Shown in pieces: positions 8,124-17,403 of a stretch of DNA of 64,000 nucleotides. Source of the stretch: Novosphingobium chloroacetimidivorans (GTDB taxonomy: Bacteria; Pseudomonadota; Alphaproteobacteria; Sphingomonadales; Sphingomonadaceae); the NCBI RefSeq assembly GCF_014204535.1, contig NZ_JACHLR010000017.1:1-64000 (forward strand), given 5' to 3'. The notes under the pieces are model-generated. The model searched no databases. It saw only the letters and a list, made by a program, of their open reading frames with translations, and was not told the DNA's origin. The translations under genes were made by a program, and so were the position numbers. Within the stretch, counting starts at the first letter, position 1. Each line of letters starts with the position of its first letter.

Positions 8124-8417
8124 ATGAGCACAGCATTCGACAAGATCGCGAGCGGCCTCGCCGACGCTATCGCCTATGCGGACGGGGACACAACCAAGGG
8201 CCGCGTGGCCGCCGGGCCGGACGTGAAGGCGATCCGCGCCAAGACGAAGCTGAGCCAGGCGAAGTTTGCCGAGAAGCTGCGCGTGCCGGTGGCGACGGTG
8301 CGCGATTGGGAGCAGCACCGGCGCTTGCCGGACGCGCCCGCGCGGACGTTGCTGGGGATGGTGGATGCTGACCCGGTGGTGGCGTTGGGGTTAATTGAGA
8401 TGATGGTATCTTCGTAG
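8124..8417 (+). CDS. HigA/XRE-type antitoxin
   Basis: 97 residues. The N-terminal half (about 1-40) is probably the toxin-binding segment. The C-terminal half is a Cro/C1-type helix-turn-helix (KLSQAKFAEKLRVPVATVRDWEQHRRLP). As in other HigA proteins it should neutralise the toxin and repress the shared promoter through the palindrome at 7709-7725. AAGGA lies 10-14 bases before the ATG. GC content matches the host chromosome, unlike the NACHT gene that follows in the opposite direction. Confidence 0.87.
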   Translation: MSTAFDKIASGLADAIAYADGDTTKGRVAAGPDVKAIRAKTKLSQAKFAEKLRVPVATVRDWEQHRRLPDAPARTLLGMVDADPVVALGLIEMMVSS

Positions 8418-8464
8418 ACTACTGAAGTGTCTTACGATGTTTGCGGAACTTGTGAGTAGACTAC
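8414..8464. repeat. Paired GTAGACTAC repeats
   Basis: The 9-mer GTAGACTAC, itself a palindrome about a central A, occurs at 8414-8422 (overlapping the antitoxin stop) and at 8456-8464 (just before the NACHT gene's end). They sit in the 48-base gap between convergent genes, where base composition changes abruptly. They could be termination stems or the scar of an insertion; no matching copy was seen at the far edge near 10314-10600. Confidence 0.4.
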
Positions 8465-8465
8465 C

Positions 8466-10313
8466 CTAAATCAAGTCTTCATCTGCAACTTCATAAGCCT
8501 TCAACTGTGCCTCCAGTTGTAACTTCGCGCTTTCCGCTGCTGAACAAAGCTCATCCATAACAGCGACAATGTTTGTGTGAACTAGCCAGTAGTTATCTTC
8601 TTGATCAAACCGACAATTTATGACACCTTCACGTGCATTCAATTGCCTAATCCTTTGCCGATAATGACTTAACTTCTCAGGGTCAATTTTCGACTCAATC
8701 GCTTTTTGATCATCTTTGGAGCCAAAAAGTAGGTTAGATTTGAGAAAAACCGTAAGCCCGAGCTCATAGAACCGATTGAGATTTAGTATGTCGCGGCCAA
8801 GTGATCCAATCCCATATCCTCGGACTTCCCACGCGGTTTCAAAAAATAAATCACCACAGACGTTTGTTATGAACAAAGCGGGATCTGAACTTCCATCGAA
8901 TACCTTAGTCCCATCGACAAGTGATCGTACTTTGGGAAGAGCCCAGTGCTTGAGAACAGCTATAGGAGCCATATCCTTGAGTATACTACCAGCATTTTCA
9001 GTCACTTGAGAAGACATTATGCTTAATGTATACTCTTCTAATCTGTCCCCTCGATAATTGGATACAAATAGGGCAGCAATGTACTCCTGGAATGATCTAT
9101 GCACAAATGTGAACAGAAGCCCTTCTTCTTGTATTATACATACACTCTCGCGCAAGTCTTTAAGAATCAACTGCGAACTCACCACGATGCCGCAGTATTT
9201 TGATGCCTTATCGATGTAGCTTATTATCTCTTGTCTAGAAAACGCGTACTTATTCTTAGCGTATGTTGAGAAACAGAAAACCGAAAACAACCGCTTGAAT
9301 TCATCTACCGCAATATCAGTGTAGCGCTTTCGCTCGTAAACCCCTTTTGATATATCGTGCTTAAAAAAGAGAGCCTCAAAAGCTTGATCATAGAAAATAT
9401 GAATTTTGTGGCTGGCGTTTCCGAATTGATCATAACGCAGCAGCATAATAGTAGCCAACAGTGGATTTGTTAGGAAGCTTTGATGCTTTTCATACAAGCC
9501 CGACCCAAGGTCCTTTAAGAACTTCTGCTTAATCGCTTTGTCAAACTCAATTTTTCGTATGACAGATGATACTTGACGCTTATCAAGCGGAAGAACGCTA
9601 AAGTTATAAAACTGTGTCCAACCATCGAGTGCTGGATCCTCGCGGGAAGACAAAATCAAGACGTTTTCAGGATAGCGCTCCGGCATTTTCATAATTTGCC
9701 GGTGCATCTTTTCTCTGTGCTGTGGATCAACCTCGTCAAGCCCGTCTAATACAATCAAAAATATGCCAGCAGAAAGAGCCTTTTCAAACTGCTCAAAAGA
9801 CAGACGACTTTTTTTTGATGCAGAGTCTTCATAAACTAGTTGCTCAAGGCTTTTTCCACTTGCGTAATCGATCGTTCTAAGTTCCACAAAGATCGGAATT
9901 CTGCCTCGAGGATTCTCGAAGCGTGACAAAGCAAGATACTTCATGAACATCGTCTTGCCAGACCCACCGCTACCTTGAACGATGATGTTCTTGTACTCGT
10001 CGAGTTTCTCTATTAAATAGTTATCTGTAACTTTAGATCGGCCCTTTTGTAGCTTTATTGAAACATATTGCGACAAAAGTTCGACAGGCTCATCACGATA
10101 GATAAGCGTCTTTATCTTATAACACTTACTAAATGTCGTTTGTAGATGATCGGTATATGCTAGGCCGAGCGCTTGCGACAGTCGCTCTGGTGCCTTCTTA
10201 ACTTCAGTCGCTACCGAATTCGCTATTTTAGGTGCGGCTCCAGCAAGTGCCTTGGTGATGACTGAGGCGGCGTCAAAATGCGCTAACGCGTCCGTGAGAG
10301 CCTTCGCCACCAT
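8466..10313 (-). CDS. NACHT-domain STAND NTPase (bNACHT-like candidate antiphage protein)
   Basis: 615 residues, single gene. Walker A GSGGSGKT is at 114-121, Walker B FLIVLDGLDEVD at 185-196 (the acidic motif typical of NACHT), a sensor-1-like LILSSRED at 219-226, NPLLATIMLL at 283-292, and the winged-helix block FVHRSFQEYIAALF at 403-416. About 105 residues before the P-loop include TFSKCYKIKTLIYR, a module seen ahead of other bacterial NACHT domains. The C-terminal 190 residues show no repeats I recognise. Bacterial NACHT proteins include antiphage NLR relatives that sense infection and trigger abortive defence; that role here is inferred. DNA is strikingly AT-rich (24 of 60 bases G+C at 9181-9240, versus 43 of 60 at 12061-12120), a sign of horizontal transfer. 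Confidence 0.88.
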   Translation of the reverse strand: MVAKALTDALAHFDAASVITKALAGAAPKIANSVATEVKKAPERLSQALGLAYTDHLQTTFSKCYKIKTLIYRDEPVELLSQYVSIKLQKGRSKVTDNYLIEKLDEYKNIIVQGSGGSGKTMFMKYLALSRFENPRGRIPIFVELRTIDYASGKSLEQLVYEDSASKKSRLSFEQFEKALSAGIFLIVLDGLDEVDPQHREKMHRQIMKMPERYPENVLILSSREDPALDGWTQFYNFSVLPLDKRQVSSVIRKIEFDKAIKQKFLKDLGSGLYEKHQSFLTNPLLATIMLLRYDQFGNASHKIHIFYDQAFEALFFKHDISKGVYERKRYTDIAVDEFKRLFSVFCFSTYAKNKYAFSRQEIISYIDKASKYCGIVVSSQLILKDLRESVCIIQEEGLLFTFVHRSFQEYIAALFVSNYRGDRLEEYTLSIMSSQVTENAGSILKDMAPIAVLKHWALPKVRSLVDGTKVFDGSSDPALFITNVCGDLFFETAWEVRGYGIGSLGRDILNLNRFYELGLTVFLKSNLLFGSKDDQKAIESKIDPEKLSHYRQRIRQLNAREGVINCRFDQEDNYWLVHTNIVAVMDELCSAAESAKLQLEAQLKAYEVADEDLI

Positions 10314-10533
10314 CTTGCTTGTCCCGCCCTTAAATCGCTAACGCACGGTGCCTACTTGAACGAGCTAGTCTTGAACCGCAAACTGCCTTTCGAAAGCTAC
10401 GCTCATCTAGATTTCCACAGGTCTGCAGCAAAATGAGCGCATCGAAGCTTCCGCTGGCGTCGCGTGCTGGCCTTCCGCCCTCATGGCTGGCGCCATGACG
10501 TCGAACCTCGCCGGAGGCGAGGCCGGCCGGGTC

Positions 10534-10606
10534 GACCGCTGCGCTATGCGCACCGGCTTCTAAGATTCCGTTTGCTCTCGCAAACGTCGCTTAGGCGCCT
10601 GCGGTC
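10534..10606. repeat. Nested inverted repeat downstream of lepA
   Basis: Outer arms GACCGC (10534-10539) and GCGGTC (10601-10606) enclose CTAAG/CTTAG (10560-10564, 10590-10594) and an inner CGTTTG/CAAACG hairpin (10569-10586). It lies just after the lepA stop and fits a REP-type element doubling as a transcript 3' end. The rest of 10314-10610 holds no gene I can support. Confidence 0.5.
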
Positions 10607-10610
10607 TCCT

Positions 10611-12413
10611 CTACTCTTCACCCATCCTAAGCGCTGCAATGAATGCTTCTTGGGGAATAGAGACGTTGCCATACTCCCGCATCCGCTTCTTGCCTTCCTT
10701 CTGCTTGTCGAGCAGCTTCTTCTTGCGGCTGATGTCGCCGCCGTAGCACTTGGCGGTCACGTCCTTGCGCATGGCGCTGATGGTCTCGCGGGCGATCACC
10801 TTGGCGCCGATCGCGGCCTGGATCGGCACCTTGAACATGTGCCGGGGGATCAGCTCCTTGAGCCGCTCGACGAGGCCGCGGCCGCGGGCTTCGGCCTGGC
10901 TGCGGTGGACGATCATGGAGAGCGCGTCGACCGGCTCGTTGTTGACCAGGATGTTCATCATCACCAGGTCGCCCTCGCGCAGGCCGATCTGCTCGTAGTC
11001 GAAGGAGGCATAGCCTCGCGAAATCGACTTCAACCGGTCGTAGAAATCGAAGACGACTTCGTTGAGTGGTAATTCATAGGTCACTTGCGCCCGGCCGCCG
11101 ATGTAGGTGAGGTCCAGCTGGATGCCGCGGCGATCCTGGCACAGCTTGAGGATCGAGCCGAGGTATTCGTCGGGCGTGTAGATCGTCGCCTTGATCCAGG
11201 GCTCTTCCATCTCGGCGATCTTGACCGGGTCGGGCATGTCGGCCGGGTTGTGCAGTTCCTTGATCCCGCCGTCGGTCATGGTCAGGCGGTAGACCACGGA
11301 TGGCGCGGTGGTAATGAGGTCGAGGTCGTACTCGCGGCTGAGGCGTTCCTGGATGATCTCCAGGTGGAGCAGGCCGAGGAACCCGCAGCGAAAGCCGAAG
11401 CCGAGCGCGGCGCTGCTCTCCATCTCGAAGCTGAAGCTGGCGTCGTTCAGGCGCAGGCGGCCGATGGATTCGCGCAGCTTCTCGAAGTCGGCGGCGTCGA
11501 CCGGGAACAGGCCGCAGAACACCACCGGCTGCACTTCCTTGTAGCCGGGCAGCGCCTGCGTCGCGCCGCCCTTTACCGTGGTGACGGTGTCGCCGACCTT
11601 GGCCTGTTCGACTTCCTTGATCTGCGCCGTGATGAAGCCGATCTCGCCGGGGCCCAGTTCGGGCAAGTCGATGCGCTTGGGGGTGAAGGCGCCGACGCGG
11701 TCGATCAGGTGCTCGGTGCCGCCTTGCATGAACTTGACCTGCAGGCCCTTGCGGATGACGCCGTCGATCACGCGCACCAGGATGACGACGCCCAGGTACG
11801 GGTCGTACCAGCTGTCGACCAGCATGGCGGTGAGGGGTTTGTCGCGCATCCCCTTGGGGGGCGGGATCTTGGTGACGATGGCTTCGAGCACTTCGTCGAT
11901 GCCGATGCCGGACTTGGCGCTGGCCATGACCGCCTCGGACGCGTCGATGCCGATGATGTCCTCGATCTCGGCGCGGACCTTCTCGGGCTCGGCGGCGGGA
12001 AGGTCGATCTTGTTGATGACGGGGACGATCTCGTGGTCGTGCTCGATCGACTGGTAGACGTTAGCGAGCGTCTGCGCCTCGACCCCTTGCGCGGCGTCGA
12101 CTACCAGCAGCGCGCCCTCGCACGCGGCGAGGCTGCGGCTGACTTCGTAGGCGAAGTCGACGTGGCCGGGGGTGTCCATGAGGTTGAGGGCGTAGGTCTG
12201 CCCGTCCTTGGCGGTGTAGTTCAGGCGGACGGTCTGGGCCTTGATGGTGATCCCGCGCTCTTTCTCGATGTCCATGTTATCAAGGACTTGCGCGCTCATC
12301 TCGCGGTCGGAAAGGCCGCCGGTACGCTGGATCAGCCGGTCGGCCAGCGTGGACTTGCCATGGTCGATATGGGCTATAATGCTAAAATTGCGGATCAGCG
12401 AGAGTTCGGTCAT
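10611..12413 (-). CDS. lepA: Elongation factor 4 (LepA), ribosome back-translocase
   Basis: 600 residues, the normal LepA length. GTPase motifs: G1 AHIDHGKST, the G2 region around RGITI, G3 DTPGHVDF and G4 NKID. After the EF-G-like domains comes the LepA-specific C-terminus ([30 protein letters not shown]) that reaches toward the peptidyl-transferase centre. It binds the ribosome and promotes back-translocation or remodels stalled complexes. The start ATG gives [19 protein letters not shown], as in orthologues. A standard housekeeping gene. Confidence 0.98.
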   Translation of the reverse strand: MTELSLIRNFSIIAHIDHGKSTLADRLIQRTGGLSDREMSAQVLDNMDIEKERGITIKAQTVRLNYTAKDGQTYALNLMDTPGHVDFAYEVSRSLAACEGALLVVDAAQGVEAQTLANVYQSIEHDHEIVPVINKIDLPAAEPEKVRAEIEDIIGIDASEAVMASAKSGIGIDEVLEAIVTKIPPPKGMRDKPLTAMLVDSWYDPYLGVVILVRVIDGVIRKGLQVKFMQGGTEHLIDRVGAFTPKRIDLPELGPGEIGFITAQIKEVEQAKVGDTVTTVKGGATQALPGYKEVQPVVFCGLFPVDAADFEKLRESIGRLRLNDASFSFEMESSAALGFGFRCGFLGLLHLEIIQERLSREYDLDLITTAPSVVYRLTMTDGGIKELHNPADMPDPVKIAEMEEPWIKATIYTPDEYLGSILKLCQDRRGIQLDLTYIGGRAQVTYELPLNEVVFDFYDRLKSISRGYASFDYEQIGLREGDLVMMNILVNNEPVDALSMIVHRSQAEARGRGLVERLKELIPRHMFKVPIQAAIGAKVIARETISAMRKDVTAKCYGGDISRKKKLLDKQKEGKKRMREYGNVSIPQEAFIAALRMGEE

Positions 12414-12444
12414 TGCGCGCCGTTAGCAGGCACTCGCCAAGCTG

Positions 12445-15228
12445 TCAGCCTGCCTTGCGCAAGCCCGCCGCTTCGGCCTTCTCGCGCACCGGTCGCGGCG
12501 GGGTGAACGAGACGGCACCGCTGGCATCGACCGGCAAGGGCTCGTCGAACCCCACGCCCATGCGGTCCTCGCTGCACCAGCGGCACGTCGCCCGGCGCCT
12601 GAGGCTGTCGGAAAGCTGGACCTCGAAGGTGGTGCCGGTCGGCACGTTCCACAAGCCCTCGACGAGCGCCCCGGAGCGCGAGATATTGCGGATGGTGCCG
12701 GCATACTCCTGCCCGCCATGCTCCAGCGTGACCTTGCGCAGCATCGTCTGGCGCGGCGCGCGGGCCGAGCGCGGGCCTTGCGCGATCGCGGTCAGGCCCC
12801 TGGCGAGGCGTTCCGTCGCGGCGGCTGGCGGCAGCGGCTTCTCGTAGATGTAGCCCTGTACGTGGCTGCAGCCGAGCATGCGGATGAGGTCCAGCTCGTC
12901 CAGCGTCTCCACCCCTTCCGCGGTGGTTTCCATCCCCAGCGCTTCGGCGAGGCTGACGATCGCGGCGATGATCGCGCCGTTGCGGCTGCCTTCCATGGTG
13001 GCGCCGCGCACGAAGCTCTGGTCGATCTTGATCTTGTCGAACGGCGCGCTCTGCAGGTAGCCGAGCGAGGAATAGCCGGTGCCGAAGTCGTCGAGCGCCA
13101 GGCGCACGCCAACGCCTTTCAGCGCCGCGAACATCGCCTCGGTCGACGCATCGTCGCCCATGAACACGCTCTCGGTGATCTCCAGCTCAAGCCGACCGGG
13201 CGCGATGCCGGCGGCGGCGATGGCGCTGGTGACGATCGCGGGCAGCGCCGGATTGGCGAACTGCAACGGCGAGACGTTGACGGCGACGCGCACCTCTTCC
13301 GGCCATTTCGACAAGTCGTGGCAGGCGGTGCGCAGCGCCCATTCGCCGATCTGCGGGATGAGACCTGCCTCCTCGGCCACGGGCACGAACTTGGCCGGCG
13401 AGAGATAGCCTTGGCGCGGATGCTTCCAGCGCAGCAGCGCCTCGAACCCGGTGATCTTCTCGGTCGTGACGCGGACCTGCGGCTGGTAATAGAGCTCCAG
13501 GCCTCCGTGCGCGATCGCGTCGCGCAAGTCCTGCTCCAGCTGCTGGCGCTCTTGCGCGTCGCTGTGCAGGTCCTGCGCGTAGAAGTGGTGGCGGCCGCGC
13601 CCCCCGTCCTTGGCGGCATAGAGCGCCAGGTCGGCGTTGCGGATCAGCGCCTCGGAGCTCGTGCCGTCATCGGGCGAGAGCGCGATCCCGACCGACGCGC
13701 CGATGGTCACCCGGCTGCCCTCGATCGAGTAAGGCTGCGACAGGTTCTCGATGATGCGATGCGCCAGGTACGCCAGTTCCTCGCGGGCAATGCGCCCGGG
13801 AAGCACGACCTGGAACTCGTCGCCACCGAGCCGGCCAACCTGTCCGCCCTCGCCCACCGTGCTGCGCAGGCGATCGGCGACTTGCTTCAGCAGCGCGTCG
13901 CCCGCGGGGTGGCCCATGGTGTCGTTGACCTGCTTGAAGCGGTCGAGGTCCAGCAGGAACACCGCACAGGCCTTGTTCTCGACGCGCGGCGCGCTCAGGA
14001 TCTTTTCCAGCCACTCGGCCATCTGGAAGCGGTTGGCCAGCTTGGTGAGCGAATCGAAGCGCGCCAGCTGCACCACATGGCGCTGCGACTTGCGCGTCTC
14101 GGTCAGGTCCGAGCCCGAGCCGCGAAAGCCCAGGAAATTGTCGAACTGGTCGAGCACCGGGCGGCCGCTGATCGACCACCAGCGCTCCTCTTCCTCGCGG
14201 GTCGCGGCGCGGACCTGCAGCTCGTGGAAGGACGAGCGGGTCGAGAGGTGGAACACCAGCGTGCGCTCGCTCTCCTGCTCATGCCCGGGCTCCTGGCGGT
14301 CGAGCACGAAGAGGTCGGTAAAGGGACGTCCTTCGAGCTCGGCCTGGTCCTTGCCCAGAAGCTTGGCGATGCGACGCGAGACATAGGTCAGCTGGCCGCG
14401 GCGGTCGGTTTCCCAGAACCAGCCCTGCCCGGTCTCCTCGTACTCTGCGAGCAGTTCCTCGGCCCGGCGCTGTTCGTGCTCGCGCGCGGTGCGGGCCTCG
14501 GCCCTGCGGCCAAGCCGGCGAGCCTCTTGATAGGCGATGACGACAGCGATCGCAGTCCACAGCGCCATCATCGACTGGGCTCCCGGGTTGCCGCCGTAGA
14601 GGCATGGGCCCAGCCAGAGCCCGCCGGTCGCGGCGATCTTCGGGATGATGCGCCCGTCGAGAATGCAAGCGGCGTAGAACGTCATCATCACCAGGGCGGC
14701 GATACTGCTTGCCCAGGCCGAAGCAGGACCATGCGCCGCCCAACGCGCCAGCGCCAGGCCGAACAGGATCAACGGCAGGGTGATCGCCGCCGACATGATC
14801 ACGTAGCGCGTCCAGATCGGTCCGAACGTGTCCTGGTAGCGCACGATGAACGGAGCGGCGGCACAGATCGCGATGGCCGCAGTCGCCAGCACGAAGCCGA
14901 TCAGATCCGGAAGCGAGAGGGTGTTGAACGCGACAAGCCCGAACGCCAGCGTCAGAAAAGCCGCCATGAGGCGCCAGCGCGCGGGCACCAGGTGGCGCAA
15001 GGGATCCTCCACCTGGCTGCGTGCCGCGGCCGCGGCGCGCATGCGGGTGGAACGGCGGCGATCCTGCGCGGCGCGCTCTACCGTGGGGCGATCCGCGTCC
15101 TCGCCGCTGTCCGCCTCGGGACGCGGGCGAAATACCCCTGGCGCGCGCCGGGGCGCGCGTTGCGCCACGTCGTCCGGCACGTCCGCGTGTCCACGCCTGG
15201 AGATCGAAGCTGCCCGCCTGCTCTTCAT
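12445..15228 (-). CDS. Membrane PAS-GGDEF-EAL-PilZ c-di-GMP regulator
   Basis: Up to 927 residues. A basic N-terminus is followed by several membrane helices (about 87-235, a MASE-like integral sensor), a PAS-like domain (about 265-375, GWFWETDRRGQLTYVS), GGDEF (about 390-550, intact RLGGDEF), EAL (about 560-800, intact GFEALLRW, DDFGTGYSSLGYL, KIKIDQSF, EGVE) and a C-terminal PilZ-like domain (about 825-927) with NISRSGA, the NxSxxG half of the c-di-GMP site; the RxxxR half is less regular. Making, degrading and binding motifs therefore sit in one chain, suggesting product feedback. The true start may be internal, as the first 85 residues are Arg-rich with a poor ribosome site. Confidence 0.9.
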   Translation of the reverse strand: MKSRRAASISRRGHADVPDDVAQRAPRRAPGVFRPRPEADSGEDADRPTVERAAQDRRRSTRMRAAAAARSQVEDPLRHLVPARWRLMAAFLTLAFGLVAFNTLSLPDLIGFVLATAAIAICAAAPFIVRYQDTFGPIWTRYVIMSAAITLPLILFGLALARWAAHGPASAWASSIAALVMMTFYAACILDGRIIPKIAATGGLWLGPCLYGGNPGAQSMMALWTAIAVVIAYQEARRLGRRAEARTAREHEQRRAEELLAEYEETGQGWFWETDRRGQLTYVSRRIAKLLGKDQAELEGRPFTDLFVLDRQEPGHEQESERTLVFHLSTRSSFHELQVRAATREEEERWWSISGRPVLDQFDNFLGFRGSGSDLTETRKSQRHVVQLARFDSLTKLANRFQMAEWLEKILSAPRVENKACAVFLLDLDRFKQVNDTMGHPAGDALLKQVADRLRSTVGEGGQVGRLGGDEFQVVLPGRIAREELAYLAHRIIENLSQPYSIEGSRVTIGASVGIALSPDDGTSSEALIRNADLALYAAKDGGRGRHHFYAQDLHSDAQERQQLEQDLRDAIAHGGLELYYQPQVRVTTEKITGFEALLRWKHPRQGYLSPAKFVPVAEEAGLIPQIGEWALRTACHDLSKWPEEVRVAVNVSPLQFANPALPAIVTSAIAAAGIAPGRLELEITESVFMGDDASTEAMFAALKGVGVRLALDDFGTGYSSLGYLQSAPFDKIKIDQSFVRGATMEGSRNGAIIAAIVSLAEALGMETTAEGVETLDELDLIRMLGCSHVQGYIYEKPLPPAAATERLARGLTAIAQGPRSARAPRQTMLRKVTLEHGGQEYAGTIRNISRSGALVEGLWNVPTGTTFEVQLSDSLRRRATCRWCSEDRMGVGFDEPLPVDASGAVSFTPPRPVREKAEAAGLRKAG

Positions 15229-15418
15229 GCCGGCTACATGCGCTGCGGGCCATTGCCAATCTGTTAAGCCGCGCGCCTAGTCACGAGGATTGTTGCACAA
15301 TTCGCCGTGTCGCGCGTCGCGACTTCGTTTCTCCACGGCGATTTGACCTTGCTATGCCTGGCGGCCCTATGCTTGCTTGCGGACGAGAGCCGCAGCGCCC
15401 TCACGGGAGACAGGACAG

Positions 15419-16726
15419 ATGAGGCACATCGCGATCGTGGGGTCGGGCCCGGCGGGCTATTACACCGCCGAGGCAGCGCTCAAGCAGTGGGGCGACGACG
15501 TGCGGGTCGACGTCTACGACAGCCTGCCGGTGCCCTTCGGCCTGATCCGCAGCGGCGTCGCGCCCGATCACCAGTCGATCAAGGCCGTGTCGCGCCGCTA
15601 CGAGGCGACCGCGCTGACCGGCAACGTGCGGTTCCTTGGCAACGTGACGATCGGCCGCGACGTGACCATTCCCGAGCTGGAGGCGCTCTACGACGCGGTC
15701 GTGCTGGCCACCGGCGCGCCGCATGATCGCAAGCTGGGCTTGCCGGGCGAGGAGCTGCGCAACGTCTTCGGCAGCGCCGCCTTCGTCGGCTGGTACAACG
15801 GACATCCCGGGTTCGCCAGGCTCGACCCGCATCTGGCGCACCACACCGCGGTGGTGATCGGCAATGGCAACGTCGCCCTGGACGTGGCGCGCATCCTCGC
15901 CAAGTCGCAGGACGAATTCGCCGGCAGCGACATCGTCGCGCATGCGCTGGACGCGCTGCAGGAGGCGCGGATCGAGCGCATCGTCATCCTCGGGCGGCGT
16001 GGTCCGCACCAGATCGCGATGACGCCCAAGGAACTGGGCGAGCTCGGCCACTTGTCCCGCGCCTGCCCGATCGTCGAGGCGGCCGACCTGCCCGACGAGA
16101 GCGAGGACGCCGCGCTCGATCCCGGCCAGCGCAAGTCCGTCGCCCACTTGCGCGCCTTTGCCGCCAGGCCACCGGAGGACTGTGCGGCAAAGGCGATCCG
16201 GGTGGAGTTCGACTTCTTCGCCTCGCCGGTGGCGATCACCGGCGCCGAGCGCGTGGACGCGGTGCAGGTGGAGCGCACGAAGCTGGTGGATGGACGCGCG
16301 GTCGGCACCGGCGAGACGTACGAGATCCCCGCCGGTCTGGTAATCGCCTGCATCGGCTACCAGACCTCGCCGATTCCGGATGTGCCGTTCGACGAAAAGG
16401 CCGGCCGCTTCGCCAACGCCGAGGGCCGTATCAGGCCGGGTCTCTATTGCGTCGGCTGGTCGCGCCGGGGGCCGACCGGGACGATCGGCACCAATCGGCC
16501 CGACGGGTTCTCGATCATCGAGAAAGTGGCGGAGGACATCGGTGCCGGCACAGGCAAGCGTGGGGGCGAAGGCTTCGACGAAATCGCCCAGGCACGCGAT
16601 CTCAAGGTGGTGCGCTATCGCGACTGGAAGAGGATCGAGGAAGCCGAGATCGCCAATGCCCGCGCAGGCTCCCCGCGCGAGAAGTTCGTGCTGGTGCAGG
16701 AGATGATCGCCGCCGCGCAGGGGTGA
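15419..16726 (+). CDS. Ferredoxin-NADP+ reductase, adrenodoxin-reductase type (FprA-like)
   Basis: 435 residues. The N-terminal FAD motif GSGPAGYYTAEA is followed by VDVYDSLPVPFGLIRSGVAPDH, diagnostic of the adrenodoxin-reductase/FprA family. The NADP-binding part contains VIGNGNVALDVARIL and, near the C-terminus, the GWSRRGPTGTIGTNRPDG block. It should move electrons between NADPH and ferredoxins, for example to supply cytochrome P450s or Fe-S enzymes, in the cytoplasm. The ATG at 15419 starts the FAD strand directly and follows an AGGA site. Palindromic element C begins ten bases after the stop. Confidence 0.93.
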   Translation: MRHIAIVGSGPAGYYTAEAALKQWGDDVRVDVYDSLPVPFGLIRSGVAPDHQSIKAVSRRYEATALTGNVRFLGNVTIGRDVTIPELEALYDAVVLATGAPHDRKLGLPGEELRNVFGSAAFVGWYNGHPGFARLDPHLAHHTAVVIGNGNVALDVARILAKSQDEFAGSDIVAHALDALQEARIERIVILGRRGPHQIAMTPKELGELGHLSRACPIVEAADLPDESEDAALDPGQRKSVAHLRAFAARPPEDCAAKAIRVEFDFFASPVAITGAERVDAVQVERTKLVDGRAVGTGETYEIPAGLVIACIGYQTSPIPDVPFDEKAGRFANAEGRIRPGLYCVGWSRRGPTGTIGTNRPDGFSIIEKVAEDIGAGTGKRGGEGFDEIAQARDLKVVRYRDWKRIEEAEIANARAGSPREKFVLVQEMIAAAQG

Positions 16727-16735
16727 AGCCAATCA

Positions 16736-16876
16736 GATCCTCCCCTGCAAGGGGAGGGGGCCGCTCACGCAGTGAGTGATGGAGGGGTGTAACCCTCTCG
16801 GTCGAGCACTCCGGCAGCGGTGACACCCCTCCGCCAGCCGCTTCGCGTCTGCCACCTCCCCTTGCAGGGGAGGATC
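16736..16876. repeat. Palindromic intergenic element, copy C
   Basis: About 141 bp with the family's GATCCTCCCC/GGGGAGGATC ends. First hairpin CTCAC-GCA-GTGAG (16764-16776); second hairpin CAGCCGC-TTC-GCGTCTG (16835-16851) with one internal mismatch. Both arms differ from copies A and B yet still pair. It follows the FprA-like gene directly and may end its transcript. Confidence 0.9.
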
Positions 16877-17249
16877 TGCGAGCTTGACATTTAGAACCAC
16901 ATCGGTTACTTGGCCTCGCAGGTCGGATGCAGACGAGCGGCTTTCAGGCCTGTCGCTCTTGCCCGCACCACCTGCGGCCGGCGCTCCAGACGGGCGTCTG
17001 CAACCATGCGAAGCCTTGCTCTCGTTCACCCGAGAGGCCGGCGGCAAGCTGCGAGCCCGTCTCGCCGGCGCTTCGCGTATCAGGGCCGAGCCGGTGGCGC
17101 TTACGCCTTCCCACGCCGGACGTTCGCAATACTGGAAGCTGCGAGCCAACCCTGTCGCGCCAGGGCTGCGCCGGCCGCTTACGTCCGACGTCGCGATCTC
17201 ACCCGGCGTTATCCCGCACTCGCCAGCGGGGGATCAGCCGTGCCTTCCA
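16877..17249. other. Non-coding stretch between two palindromic elements
   Basis: About 373 bases with no credible gene. Reading frames here have no ribosome site and no recognisable protein. A short near-repeat, AAGCTGCGAGCC, occurs at about 17046 and 17139. Flanked by copies C and D, it may be a graveyard of older repeats. Confidence 0.5.
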
Positions 17250-17391
17250 GATCCTCCCCTGCAAGGGGAGGGGGACCGCCGCCGCAGGCGGTGGTGGAGG
17301 GGTGTAACCCTCTCGGTCGCGCACTCCACCAGCGGGGACGCCCCTCCGTCACGCCTTGCAGGCGCGCCACCTCCCCTTGCAGGGGAGGATC
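17250..17391. repeat. Palindromic intergenic element, copy D
   Basis: About 142 bp with GATCCTCCCC/GGGGAGGATC ends. First hairpin CCGCC-GCA-GGCGG (17279-17291); second hairpin CGCCT-TGC-AGGCG (17352-17364). Arm sequences are unlike those of the other copies but remain complementary, while the GCA loop is unchanged. Confidence 0.9.
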
Positions 17392-17403
17392 TGAGCGCAC
17401 CTT

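Noticed and set aside
12718..15267. 849-codon plus-strand reading frame opposite the PAS-GGDEF-EAL-PilZ gene
   Set aside because: It is the antisense shadow of a gene with clear domains; the translation is Arg/Ala/Gly-rich with no recognisable fold. Third-position GC in GC-rich DNA keeps such frames open.
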